Assembly (NCBI GenBank): GCA_035647615.1
Contig: DASRND010000029.1
Coordinates: 62,001-126,000 of the forward strand
DNA length: 64,000 bases
DNA from: Bacteroidales bacterium
Lineage (GTDB): Bacteria > Bacteroidota > Bacteroidia > Bacteroidales > 4484-276
Direction: 5' to 3'
The notes under the pieces: generated by a model
Database searches by the model: none
What the model was told of the DNA's origin: nothing
Seen by the model: the letters and a program-made list of their open reading frames with translations, nothing else
Shown: piece after piece, positions 6,702-16,114 of the stretch
How positions within the stretch are numbered: the stretch's first letter is position 1
How the letters are laid out: the number at the start of each line of letters is the position of its first letter
Position numbers and translations under genes: made by a program

Positions 6702-9662
6702 ATGCAAAAAGATCTATCCAAAATATTCGGCCGCAACTACGTTTTTAATGATACGCCTTTTAATACCCTGATGCGAAAGCGTATCTATCACGTGTTGCTC
6801 ATTGCCAGCAATTACGATACTTTTATTCTTGAAGACGATGGGCGTATCGATGAGCAGATTTTCGACGAATATGTGTCGCTCAACCTTCGTTATCCGCCTC
6901 AGTTTTTACAGGCGGGAAGCAAAGCAGAAGCCTTACGGATGCTGGAGGAAGAAAAAATCGATCTGATCATCTTTATGCTTAGTGCCTTCGATGAGGAATC
7001 TTTCGAAGAGATCAAAGCCAAATACGACGACATTCCCGTGGTGCTGCTCACGCCCTTCTCGCGCGAAATATCTCTGAAACTCGACAGCGGCAAGCTCGCC
7101 CGACTCGACTACGTTTTTACCTGGCTGGGTAATGCCGACATACTATTGGCTATCATCAAACTGATAGAAGATAAGATGAATCTGGATGTAGATGTTTTGC
7201 AGGTGGGTGTGCAGGTGATCATTCTGGTGGAAGATAACGTGCGTTTTTATTCGTCATACCTGCCCAATATTTATAAAATCATCTTTAAACAGAGTAAGTC
7301 TTTTATGACCGAGGCGCTCAACGATCATCAGAAGATGCTGCGGATGCGCGGACGCCCGAAGATTTTGCTTGCTACTACCTACGAAGAAGCCGAAGATGTT
7401 TATCTTAAATACAAAAATAATCTGCTGGGCATCATATCCGATATGAGCTACAAACGCAACGGGATACAGGATAAAATGGCCGGCCTGCGCTTTTGTAAAA
7501 TGGTTAAGGACAACGATAAGTTTATGCCGGTGTTGCTGCAGTCGTCCGATCAGTCTGTGCAAGAGATAGCCAGCGAAATTAATGTAGGATTTATTAATAA
7601 AAACGCCAAAAACCTCAGCCACCAGCTCCGTGATTTTATCACCCAATATTTTGCTTTTGGTGATTTTGTTTTTGAAGATCCCGATACGGGGCAGGAGCTG
7701 ATGCGCGCCACCGACCTGAAAAATCTTCAGGAGATCCTGTATCAAATTCCCGACAATTCTTTTTTGTATCACATCAGCCGCAACCACATCTCCAAATGGC
7801 TGCGCGCCAGGGCACTGTTTTCATTGGCTGATCTTTTCAAAGAAATACATCCCGACGATTTCGATAGTCTCATCGAAACACGCCGCTTCCTCTACGAGGC
7901 CATTGCCAAGTTTAGGATGTACAAAGGGCGCGGCGTGATTGCCGAATTCAGACGCGACCAATTCGACGAGTACCTCACCTTTACGCGTATCGGCGAAGGC
8001 TCGCTGGGTGGCAAAGCCCGCGGGTTGGCCTTCCTGGATTTGATGATAAAGCGAAACCACCTCATCGACCGGTTTCCCAATATCATCATCAACATACCGC
8101 ACACAGTAGTTCTGGGCACCGACATTTTTGACGAATTTATGGAGGAAAACCATCTCTACGATATTACCATGTCCGGTAGCAGCGACGAGCAAATCCTGCA
8201 CGCCTTCACCGAGGCACATCTGCCTTTCAGAATACACGAAAGTTTATACGCATTTATCTCTATCACACACAATCCCATCGCCATCCGCTCCTCGAGTTTG
8301 CTCGAAGATTCGCATTACCAGCCGTTTGCCGGAATATATTCCACCTACATGATCCCCAATATGGCCGATGACGAACGGCTGATGTTCGAAAACCTAAGTC
8401 TGGCTATCAAGAGCGTTTATGCTTCGACTTATTTCAAAGATAGCCGTGCATACATGTCGGCCACCCTCAACGTTATCGACGAGGAAAAGATGGGCATTGT
8501 GTTGCAGGAGGTCTGCGGATCGCGCTACGGCGACAGGTTTTATCCAACCATTTCCGGTGTGGCACGGTCGATCAATTTCTATCCTATCGATCCCGAGCTG
8601 CCTAACGAAGGTGTCGCCAATGTGGCTTTCGGGCTGGGGAAATATATTGTCGACGGAGGAAATACGCTGCGCTTCTCGCCGGTGTATCCTAAAAAGTTGC
8701 TCCAGCTCTCCAATACCAATATGGCCATCAGCGAAACGCAACACACCTTTTATGCCCTCGACATGAACCTCCACAACTTCAAGGTTAGCACTGACGACGG
8801 TATTAATCTTTTGCACCTTCCGGTAAAAGATGCCGAAGCCGACAAATCGCTCAATTTGGTAGCCTCAACCCACGATTATCAAAATAACATGATTCGTGAT
8901 GGTGTGAATTACACCGGACAGAAAATTATCACCTTCGCCCACATTCTAAAGCATGGCATGTTCCCGTTGGCCGAAATCCTGAAGACAGTGCTCGAAGTGG
9001 GTCACCGAGAAATGAACCGCGGCATCGAGATAGAATTTGCTGTTGATCTTAATGTTCCCAACGACCAGCCGGTATTTTTTAATCTTTTACAGATACGTCC
9101 CATCGTCGACAGCAATGAGACGATCGAAGAACGTCTTACGGAAATTCCTGAGGAAGAAACCATTCTCATCTCTGCCAATGCTTTGGGCAATGGAATCATC
9201 AAAAACATTCATGATTTTGTGTATGTAAAACCCGAAAGTTTTGATGCGGCACGCACCCGCGAGATTGCTGAAACGGTGGCGCGCATCAACGATAAGTTCA
9301 TTGCCGAAGATCAAAACTATATCCTGGTGGGTCCTGGGCGTTGGGGTTCTACCGATCCGTGGCTGGGCATTCCCGTAAAATGGGCACAGATTTCTGCCGC
9401 CCGCCTCATTGTCGAGTCGGGGCTAAAAAACTATCACATCGATCCCAGCCAGGGAACACATTTTTTTCAAAATCTCACCTCTTTCCGTGTGGGATATTTC
9501 ACCATTAATACTTTCGTAAACGAAGGCTTTTACGACCTTGAATATCTGCGCAGGCACGAAGCCGTTTATGAAGATGAATTTATCCGGCACATTCGTTTCC
9601 ACAAGCCGGTGGTTATCAAAATTGATGGCAAAAAGAAAATCGGGGTGGTAATGAAGATGTAA
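6702..9662 (+). CDS. tandem receiver-like domains fused to PEP-synthase/PPDK-type ATP-binding domain, 986 aa
   Basis: I choose ATG 6702 because a -7 promoter element sits just upstream, although the frame is open to 6543. Residues 28-155 have receiver-like strands (HVLLIASNY, KIDLIIFML, DIPVVLLTP) but no obvious phospho-acceptor aspartate. Residues 170-330 form a second receiver-like domain with an acidic start (IILVEDN), a candidate phospho-acceptor D247 in LLGIISDMS, a QSSD strand and a lysine near the end (FINKN). From about residue 427 the PEP/pyruvate-binding ATP-grasp region begins (FTRIGEGSLGGKARGLAFLD). It includes AIRSSSLLEDSHYQPFAGIYS, FFNLLQIRPI and PGRWGSTDPWLGIPV. The phospho-histidine and PEP-binding domains of true PEP synthase or PPDK are absent, so it cannot do the full reaction alone. 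It may be a signalling or regulatory kinase. Confidence 0.8.
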   Translation: MQKDLSKIFGRNYVFNDTPFNTLMRKRIYHVLLIASNYDTFILEDDGRIDEQIFDEYVSLNLRYPPQFLQAGSKAEALRMLEEEKIDLIIFMLSAFDEESFEEIKAKYDDIPVVLLTPFSREISLKLDSGKLARLDYVFTWLGNADILLAIIKLIEDKMNLDVDVLQVGVQVIILVEDNVRFYSSYLPNIYKIIFKQSKSFMTEALNDHQKMLRMRGRPKILLATTYEEAEDVYLKYKNNLLGIISDMSYKRNGIQDKMAGLRFCKMVKDNDKFMPVLLQSSDQSVQEIASEINVGFINKNAKNLSHQLRDFITQYFAFGDFVFEDPDTGQELMRATDLKNLQEILYQIPDNSFLYHISRNHISKWLRARALFSLADLFKEIHPDDFDSLIETRRFLYEAIAKFRMYKGRGVIAEFRRDQFDEYLTFTRIGEGSLGGKARGLAFLDLMIKRNHLIDRFPNIIINIPHTVVLGTDIFDEFMEENHLYDITMSGSSDEQILHAFTEAHLPFRIHESLYAFISITHNPIAIRSSSLLEDSHYQPFAGIYSTYMIPNMADDERLMFENLSLAIKSVYASTYFKDSRAYMSATLNVIDEEKMGIVLQEVCGSRYGDRFYPTISGVARSINFYPIDPELPNEGVANVAFGLGKYIVDGGNTLRFSPVYPKKLLQLSNTNMAISETQHTFYALDMNLHNFKVSTDDGINLLHLPVKDAEADKSLNLVASTHDYQNNMIRDGVNYTGQKIITFAHILKHGMFPLAEILKTVLEVGHREMNRGIEIEFAVDLNVPNDQPVFFNLLQIRPIVDSNETIEERLTEIPEEETILISANALGNGIIKNIHDFVYVKPESFDAARTREIAETVARINDKFIAEDQNYILVGPGRWGSTDPWLGIPVKWAQISAARLIVESGLKNYHIDPSQGTHFFQNLTSFRVGYFTINTFVNEGFYDLEYLRRHEAVYEDEFIRHIRFHKPVVIKIDGKKKIGVVMKM

Positions 9663-9722
9663 GTTGGAAATTCCAAATTGCAAAAAACAAATTCCAAATA
9701 AATCCCAATATTAAAATCAAAT
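9662..9722. repeat. AT-rich dispersed repeat, family P, copy 2 (single arm)
   Basis: AAATTCCAAATTGC, then AACAAATTCCAAATAAATCC and CAATATTAAAATCAAAT repeat the left arm of the family at 1318 and elsewhere. The stop codon of the Nudix gene (9717-9719) lies inside it. Confidence 0.55.
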
Positions 9723-10178
9723 AAACTCCTTTTGTAGCATGGCACCCACTTTTTTATCAATTGGAAAGGTGAGCTCATCAATAGATAACTGCTGCAATGG
9801 TACCCACCGGAAAGTCTGCGCGCCATCCACCGGAATAAATTCGAATCGACGGGTGGCAATTTTGAAGGCACTATGATCGACGATATCAATGAGATAATAA
9901 ATGCTGATGAGCTGCTGCGGAGGATCGATCAGACGCGATATCTGAAAGAAATCGGTGGTGTAGTAATGACGGATGATTTTTATTTCGGTGCCAAGCTCCT
10001 CGCAACATTCACGCCGAAGGCAATCCAGTGTACCTTCGCCGGGTTCCAGGCCGCCACCCGGAAATTTGGTCATCAGCATCCCCAGCCGATATTCGTCGGT
10101 GAGCAGCACTTTTTTATCCGCCGAAAGCGCCAAACCATAAACCCGCACATTGAATTTTTGAACTTTTTTCTCTTCCAT
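9717..10178 (-). CDS. Nudix hydrolase, 153 aa
   Basis: The Nudix box GX5EX7REUXEEXGU is complete (GGLEPGE, then GTLDCLR, then RECCEELG, about residues 42-64). The N-terminal strand KVQKFNVRVYGLALSADKKVLLTDEY and the later RRFEFIPVDGAQTFRWVPLQQL segment match small ADP-ribose-pyrophosphatase or MutT-like enzymes, which cleave nucleoside diphosphates linked to another group and need Mg. The substrate cannot be told from sequence. There is no signal peptide. It is a lone minus-strand gene convergent with the tandem-receiver gene and divergent from the alpha-2-macroglobulin gene. The stop codon lies in a dispersed AT-rich repeat, so the original C-terminus may have been slightly changed. Confidence 0.88.
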   Translation of the reverse strand: MEEKKVQKFNVRVYGLALSADKKVLLTDEYRLGMLMTKFPGGGLEPGEGTLDCLRRECCEELGTEIKIIRHYYTTDFFQISRLIDPPQQLISIYYLIDIVDHSAFKIATRRFEFIPVDGAQTFRWVPLQQLSIDELTFPIDKKVGAMLQKEFI

Positions 10179-10270
10179 ATAGGGAAAGTCTTACTTTAGT
10201 GACCTCATTTAGCTGAGTTTTTCTGAATGACAGGCAAAAAAAACCGATACAAACCTAATATTTTAATGGG

Positions 10271-13200
10271 ATGAAAAAGATTATTTACGCCATTACATTG
10301 ACGATCATTATGCTGGCGGCAGCGTGTTCGCGCACCAGCGAAGATTACACACCGAGCGACCCGCAGCAATTCACCGGCTACATCAGCAGCTATACTTCGG
10401 GAGTTATTTCGGCCCATGCGCCTGTGGTTATCAAACTTAGTAAAGCTGTGGCTGCCTATGAACCCGGCACGCGTCTGCCCGAAAAGACGCTCAGTTTTAC
10501 TCCGTCCATTTCTGGTCATGCCTACCTTACCGATGCCTACACCATCGAATATCGACCTGTTGGCTTATTGGAACATGGCGAGCGATACACAGGCGTTTTT
10601 AAACTCGATAGGGTGCTCGACACTATCGGTGTGTCGGCAAATTTTGTTTTCGATTTTATGGTCATCGCACAGGACTTCAATGTTTTTCCGGGACGACTTA
10701 TGGAAGCACGGAGCAATGAGGAAAAGCGCAAAGATTACGAGGGTCTGATGATCACTGCCGACGACATGCGTGTGGAAGATGCACAAAAAATATTATCCAT
10801 TTCTTCGCCTGAGGACGGCTTAAAGCTGGAAATCATTCCGGAAAGTCCGCGCCAGTTTAATTATGCCATTCGCAACATACCGCGACGCGACAAGGCTTAC
10901 GCCATTCATCTGCAATGGAACGGCGAAGAAATTGGTTTTGCCAAACAGGGTAGTTTGGATATTCACATTCCGTCGGTTAACGAGTTCACTTTGCTCAATG
11001 TCGCCGTTAGCCAGGACGACAAAGATCAGTTTATCAGGCTTACCTTTTCCGATCCTGTTGATCCGCTACAAAATCTCACCGGGCTGGTGCAGATAAAACA
11101 ACACGATAAAAACCTGCGCATCCAACGTCAGGGTTCCGACCTGCTGGTATATCCGCAACAGCGTATCAATGGCGAAGCCACGCTTGTACTGGATGCTGCT
11201 TTGCGGAATGCTTCGGGCAACGCTCTGGGCAGTCGCCAGGAACTGGTGGTAGCACTCTCGGCGCTCAAGCCGCAGGTGGAGATAGCCGGCAAAGGCAATA
11301 TCATGCCCGACAGCCGCAACCTGATGCTCTCCTTCCGCAGCGTGAGCCTGCGCGCGGTGGACGTTACCGTTTATAAAATCTATTCGGACAACGTGATGCA
11401 GTTTTTTCAAAATGAAGGTTATAATACATCCTACAACCTGCGTGAGGTAAGCCGTCCGGTGTATCGTAAAATGGTACGCCTTGACAAAAATCCAGAAATC
11501 GATCTGTTGCAATGGAATGCTTTTTCCATCGATCTTACCGACATGATCAACCGTGATCCGGCAGCCATCTACAGCTTAAAAATTTCTTTCCGAAAAGAAT
11601 ATGCACTCTTCAACTGTGGCACCGACGACGAAGATGAATTGAAGAAATTTGAAAATCTGCCGCTTTATAACGAAGGTGAAGCATTCTGGTGGGATGGTGG
11701 CGACAGTTACTACTACGAGTTTCCCGAAAATTACCGATGGGCGCAGCGCGACGATCCCTGCACGGATTCGTATTATGTTCCCGAGCGATTCCCACGGCGC
11801 AACCTGCTGTCGGGCAACCTGGGCATCATTGCCAAAAGCTCCGACAACAAAAAGTTTACGGTGGCTGTCACCAACCTTTTGACCACTGCCCCGGAAGGTG
11901 CTGCCACAGTCGATTTTTATAATTTTCAGAAACAGCATATCGGCAACATCGCAACCAACAGCGAGGGCCTGGCACGCATCACACTTGAGCAGGTGCCTTA
12001 TCTCATCCGCGCTAGCAAGGGAGGGCAGCAAGCCTGGCTCAAAGTGGATGACGGCAGCTCGCTCTCGATGAGCACTTTTGATGTATCAGGACAACAGGTG
12101 AGCGGTGGAATAAAAGGGATGATGTATGGCGAACGCGGTGTTTGGCGTCCGGGCGACACGCTCTTTCTTGCTTTTGTAATGGACGACATCTCCGCCAATC
12201 TGCCTTATAATCATCCGGTGGTGATGGAGCTTTACAATCCGCGCGGCCAGCTCTCGGCACGCGAGGTAAAGACCGAAGGTGTGAATGGATTTTATGTTTT
12301 TAAACCCACAACCAACTCCCAGGATCCCACCGGTAGTTGGCGTGCGCGTATTATTGTGGGTGGCGCCACTTTCGAGAAATCCATCCGCATCGAAACCATC
12401 AAACCCAACCGGCTGAAAATGGATTTATCTTTCGGAAGGAAAATCCTCTCTCAAAATCAATCTGTAACGCTCAAGGTTGCCTGGCTGCATGGTGCCGTGG
12501 CAGCCAACCTCGAAGCCTCCGTAAATCTTCGCCTGAGAGATTTCAAACACACCTTTGATAAATTTGAAGATTACAACTTTACCGATCCCGCCAAAACGTA
12601 TGGCGGTTTTGAAGAGACGATATTTACAGGAACGCTCGATGGCAAAGGAAATACCTCTTTCCCACTCGACATCCAGACCAATGACCAGGCGCCCGGCATG
12701 CTGCAGGCTGTCTTTACCACCCGCGTAACCGAAACCGGCGGCGACCAAAGCACGGATGTAACGACGATGCCTTTTGCGCCTTATCCGCAGTTTGTAGGAA
12801 TCAAAATTCCCTACGACAGCCAGTACAAAAATATGCTCACCACCGGAACCAAACATGAGATAAAGATAGCTACTGTAGATAAAAATGGCGCTCCTGTTTC
12901 AGCTACCGGAATCCGGCTAAAGATTTTCAGGGTGTCGTGGAACTGGTGGTGGAGTGCACAAAATGATAATCTTGCACGATGGGCACAAGGCGAAGACGCC
13001 AATCTTGTCGAGCAATTTGTCTTTTCCACAAACAACGGCACAGCCACCGTACCGCTCACTATTGCCGACGACGACTGGGGTCGTTACTACCTGCAGCTGG
13101 TAGATACCCGCTATGGCCACACTGCCGGCACCACGGTTTACTTCGACTGGGCAAACGAAGAACAGCGCGCCAATCGTGGCAACCCTGCCGGAGCAACCTT

Positions 13201-15799
13201 GATCGACATCACCACCGACAAAACTACCTACCAGCCCGGCGATATGGTAAAAGTAACTTTTGCCTCTGCCGAAAACAGTTCAGCATTGCTCAGCCTCGAA
13301 AATGGCTCCAATGTACTCGACTATTGGTGGGTAAATTGTAAACCCGGTGAAACGAAGACGGAATTTGCCGTCAAGGCAGATATGGCTCCCAACGCTTATC
13401 TGTACGTCACATTGCTGCAGCCACACGCACAAACCATCAACGACAGGCCAATCCGAATGTATGGCGTAGTTCCAATCATGGTGGAAGTTCCCGAGTCGCG
13501 GCTGAACCCGAAAGTGGAAGCCCCAGAAAAGGTGCGTCCCGATGCTGTTTATAACATTAAAGTCTCAGAAAAGAATGGAAAAGCCATGACTTACACGCTT
13601 GCTGTGGTGGACGAAGGATTGCTAGGGCTTACGCGTTTTGCTACGCCCGACCTGTGGCAGCATTTTTATGCCCGCGAAGCGTTGGGTGTCAAAACATGGG
13701 ATCTTTATGATGAGGTGCTTGGCGCTTATGGCGGTAGGTTGCAAAAAGTGCTTGCCATCGGTGGCGACCAGTCGGCGCTGCGATATGGCGAGCAGAAAGC
13801 CAACCGCTTCAAACCGGTGGTGACGTTTCTGGGGCCTTTTGAGCTGGCACGCAAAAAAACCGCTGTGCATCAACTGCACATGCCCAATTACGTGGGCGCC
13901 GTTCGTGTGATGGTAATAGCTGCCAACAATGGCGCTTATGGATCGGCTGAAGCCGAAATAGCTGTAAAGCAGCCGGTGATGATTCTTCCCACAGCGCCAC
14001 GTGTCATTGGTCCGGGCGAAACCTTCGATCTGCCGGTAACGGTGTTTGCCATGAACGATGAAATACGCACCGTAGAACTTCAGCTTTCTACCAAAGGAAA
14101 ACTCGAAGTTATGGGTAGTAAAACCACCACCGTTAGTTTTGATCGGGCAGGTGAAAAAACAGGATATTTTAGCCTGAAAGCTCCGGAAGGTGCGGAAGGC
14201 TTTTCGAGCTTGACGGTGCAGGCCACCGCGGGCAGCGAAACCACCTCTCAAACCATTGAGCTGCAAGTGCGCAATCCCATCGAACCTGTAACACGCCTTA
14301 AAACTTTTGCGCTTGACGCAGGAGAATCTAAAACGATTCCTTATGATTTCTTTGGTGTGGAAGGCAGCAACAGCGGCACGCTTGCCGTTTCGTCGTTCCC
14401 ATCGATTCATCTCGACCAGCACCTGAAATATTTGGTGGCATATCCGTATGGATGCGTAGAGCAAATTACCTCGAGCGCTTTTGCACAGCTATACCTCGAC
14501 AAACTCACCAGCCTCACCGACGAACAGAAGGCGCGGGTAAGCCGCAATGTGATGGCAGGTATTCGCAAAATAGCTGCTTTTCAGCAAACCAATGGGGCTT
14601 TATCTTACTGGCCGGGCAACAGCCACATCACCGAATGGGGAACCAGCTATGCAGGCCACTTTATGTTGCTGGCCGCACAAAAAGGCTATCTCATCCCATT
14701 CGACTTTAAACGGAAATGGCTCAACTGGCAAACCGAAAAGGCAAGCCAATATAATCATAGCTTTGCGGATAGCGAAGAAGCGCTGATGCAGGCTTACAGG
14801 CTATATACTTTGGCATTGGCCGGCGAGCCTAATATGAGTGCCATGAACCGCCTGCGCGAAACGGAGCTTTCAGCTACAGCACGCTGGCGGCTGGCAGCAG
14901 CTTATCAGCTTTCCGGTCAGCCGGAAGTAGCTACATCGCTCACCGAAAACATAAAGGCGGAAGCCCAATATCAATATAAAAGGCCAGGGCGAACATACGG
15001 CTCACAGTTGCGCGACGAGGCCATGATACTTGAAGTGCTGGTGATGATGAATAAGCAGGAAGCAGCCTTTGAGCTGGCCGGTCGCATGGCGCAGAAGATG
15101 CAAACCAGTTGGCTCAGCACGCAGTCGGCAGCCTTTGCACTTTATGCCCTGGCTACCTTTGCCGGCGACGATGCTTTTGGCAAGAGCTTTACTTTCGATT
15201 TTGAGAAAAATAAAAAATCCCAAACCGTGCGCTCATTGGTGCCTGTTTATACTGTTGCGCTGGAAGCTGTCGATGCAGGAAACAGCATGACCGTAAAAAA
15301 TACCAATGACGGCCGGTTATTCCTTACCCGAACCATCACTGGCAGACCCAATTTCGGAACTGAAATCGCCGAATCCAAAAACATAACCATGGAGGTTTCG
15401 TACCAAACGATGAGTGGTGCACAGTTGCCGGTGGGGAGTATAAAACAGGGAACCGACTTCCAGGCCATCGTCACCATCCGCAACAGCGGCCTTGCGGGCA
15501 GCATCGACAATATGGCGCTTAGTCAGGTGTTTCCGTCGGGATGGGAAATTTTGAGCACCCGCTATGCTGATGCGGGCGAAGGCAACGCCGCCGCGTCGGA
15601 TTGGGATTACCGCGACATCCGCGACGACAGGGTTTACACCTTCTTCAATCTCAACCGAAATGGCGTTCGCCGCTACAGCGTAATGTTGCATGCTGCCTAC
15701 ACAGGCCGCTATTACCTGCCGCCGGTAACCTGCCACGCCATGTACGACGATGCCATCTATGCCCGAACCGCAGGACAATGGGTGGAAGTGGTGCGATGA
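10271..15799 (+). CDS. bacterial alpha-2-macroglobulin lipoprotein with thioester motif, 1842 aa
   Basis: The signal peptide ends in the lipobox LAAAC (C17), so the protein is probably anchored to a membrane. The length is in the range of bacterial alpha-2-macroglobulins (YfhM/MagD-like). Strand-rich macroglobulin repeats fill residues 30-900. The motif GERGVWRPGDTLFLAFV at about residue 620 matches the family pattern around the MG/bait-proximal region. From about 1330 the complement-like domain carries GCVEQ, with C1395 and Q1398 as the predicted internal thioester that captures attacking proteases. A helical TED toroid follows (AGIRKIAAFQQTNGALSYWPG). The C-terminus ends in a beta domain (MLHAAYTGRYYLPPVTCHAMYDD). 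The expected role is protection of the envelope from host or competitor proteases; many such genes pair with a penicillin-binding protein 1C, which is not next to this one. Confidence 0.9.
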   Translation: MKKIIYAITLTIIMLAAACSRTSEDYTPSDPQQFTGYISSYTSGVISAHAPVVIKLSKAVAAYEPGTRLPEKTLSFTPSISGHAYLTDAYTIEYRPVGLLEHGERYTGVFKLDRVLDTIGVSANFVFDFMVIAQDFNVFPGRLMEARSNEEKRKDYEGLMITADDMRVEDAQKILSISSPEDGLKLEIIPESPRQFNYAIRNIPRRDKAYAIHLQWNGEEIGFAKQGSLDIHIPSVNEFTLLNVAVSQDDKDQFIRLTFSDPVDPLQNLTGLVQIKQHDKNLRIQRQGSDLLVYPQQRINGEATLVLDAALRNASGNALGSRQELVVALSALKPQVEIAGKGNIMPDSRNLMLSFRSVSLRAVDVTVYKIYSDNVMQFFQNEGYNTSYNLREVSRPVYRKMVRLDKNPEIDLLQWNAFSIDLTDMINRDPAAIYSLKISFRKEYALFNCGTDDEDELKKFENLPLYNEGEAFWWDGGDSYYYEFPENYRWAQRDDPCTDSYYVPERFPRRNLLSGNLGIIAKSSDNKKFTVAVTNLLTTAPEGAATVDFYNFQKQHIGNIATNSEGLARITLEQVPYLIRASKGGQQAWLKVDDGSSLSMSTFDVSGQQVSGGIKGMMYGERGVWRPGDTLFLAFVMDDISANLPYNHPVVMELYNPRGQLSAREVKTEGVNGFYVFKPTTNSQDPTGSWRARIIVGGATFEKSIRIETIKPNRLKMDLSFGRKILSQNQSVTLKVAWLHGAVAANLEASVNLRLRDFKHTFDKFEDYNFTDPAKTYGGFEETIFTGTLDGKGNTSFPLDIQTNDQAPGMLQAVFTTRVTETGGDQSTDVTTMPFAPYPQFVGIKIPYDSQYKNMLTTGTKHEIKIATVDKNGAPVSATGIRLKIFRVSWNWWWSAQNDNLARWAQGEDANLVEQFVFSTNNGTATVPLTIADDDWGRYYLQLVDTRYGHTAGTTVYFDWANEEQRANRGNPAGATLIDITTDKTTYQPGDMVKVTFASAENSSALLSLENGSNVLDYWWVNCKPGETKTEFAVKADMAPNAYLYVTLLQPHAQTINDRPIRMYGVVPIMVEVPESRLNPKVEAPEKVRPDAVYNIKVSEKNGKAMTYTLAVVDEGLLGLTRFATPDLWQHFYAREALGVKTWDLYDEVLGAYGGRLQKVLAIGGDQSALRYGEQKANRFKPVVTFLGPFELARKKTAVHQLHMPNYVGAVRVMVIAANNGAYGSAEAEIAVKQPVMILPTAPRVIGPGETFDLPVTVFAMNDEIRTVELQLSTKGKLEVMGSKTTTVSFDRAGEKTGYFSLKAPEGAEGFSSLTVQATAGSETTSQTIELQVRNPIEPVTRLKTFALDAGESKTIPYDFFGVEGSNSGTLAVSSFPSIHLDQHLKYLVAYPYGCVEQITSSAFAQLYLDKLTSLTDEQKARVSRNVMAGIRKIAAFQQTNGALSYWPGNSHITEWGTSYAGHFMLLAAQKGYLIPFDFKRKWLNWQTEKASQYNHSFADSEEALMQAYRLYTLALAGEPNMSAMNRLRETELSATARWRLAAAYQLSGQPEVATSLTENIKAEAQYQYKRPGRTYGSQLRDEAMILEVLVMMNKQEAAFELAGRMAQKMQTSWLSTQSAAFALYALATFAGDDAFGKSFTFDFEKNKKSQTVRSLVPVYTVALEAVDAGNSMTVKNTNDGRLFLTRTITGRPNFGTEIAESKNITMEVSYQTMSGAQLPVGSIKQGTDFQAIVTIRNSGLAGSIDNMALSQVFPSGWEILSTRYADAGEGNAAASDWDYRDIRDDRVYTFFNLNRNGVRRYSVMLHAAYTGRYYLPPVTCHAMYDDAIYARTAGQWVEVVR

Positions 15800-15882
15800 G
15801 GGAGCCAAAACCAAAAGAGCTTGCCCCTACCCGCCCACCACAATACCGTGAATTTTTACACTGTATATCAGGGTATTTTTAC

Positions 15883-15890
15883 TACATTTG
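15883..15890 (+). promoter_or_regulatory. -7 element TACATTTG for the restriction-modification operon
   Basis: TACATTTG fits TAnnTTTG, 27 bp before the regulator ATG at 15918. The upstream TTTACACTGTATATCAGGG segment is AT-rich and could hold an operator for the XRE regulator; no clear dyad was found. Confidence 0.5.
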
Positions 15891-15917
15891 ACTTGTTAAA
15901 AAATTAATTAGGATTCT

Positions 15918-16112
15918 ATGAACCGAATTAAAGAAGTATTCAAGGACAGAGGGATTTCTAAAACATGGCTTGCTAACAAAATGGAAAAGAGCTACAACAC
16001 CATTAATGAGTATGCTCGTAACGTAAGACAACCAAGTTTGGAGGACTTATACCGAATTGCAGAAATCCTTGATGTTGACATCAAAGTATTAATTGTTTCA
16101 AACAAGAAGTAA
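15918..16112 (+). CDS. XRE-family HTH regulator of the type I R-M operon, 64 aa
   Basis: The 64-residue protein is a single Cro/C1-type helix-turn-helix: IKEVFKDRGISKTWLANKMEKSYNTINEYARNVRQPSLEDLYRIAEILDVD. The second and third helices (WLANKM and YNTINEYARN) form the recognition motif. It ends 2 bp before hsdM and is the first gene of the operon, as expected of a controller that sets restriction-modification expression when the operon enters a new host. Low G+C matches hsdMSR rather than the genes at either side. It could bind the -7 region at 15883-15890, but I cannot see a clean operator dyad. Confidence 0.85.
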   Translation: MNRIKEVFKDRGISKTWLANKMEKSYNTINEYARNVRQPSLEDLYRIAEILDVDIKVLIVSNKK

Positions 16113-16114
16113 AT

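Noticed and set aside
6702..9662. functional PEP synthase or pyruvate phosphate dikinase
   Set aside because: The phospho-histidine and PEP-binding domains are missing; only the ATP-binding part is present.
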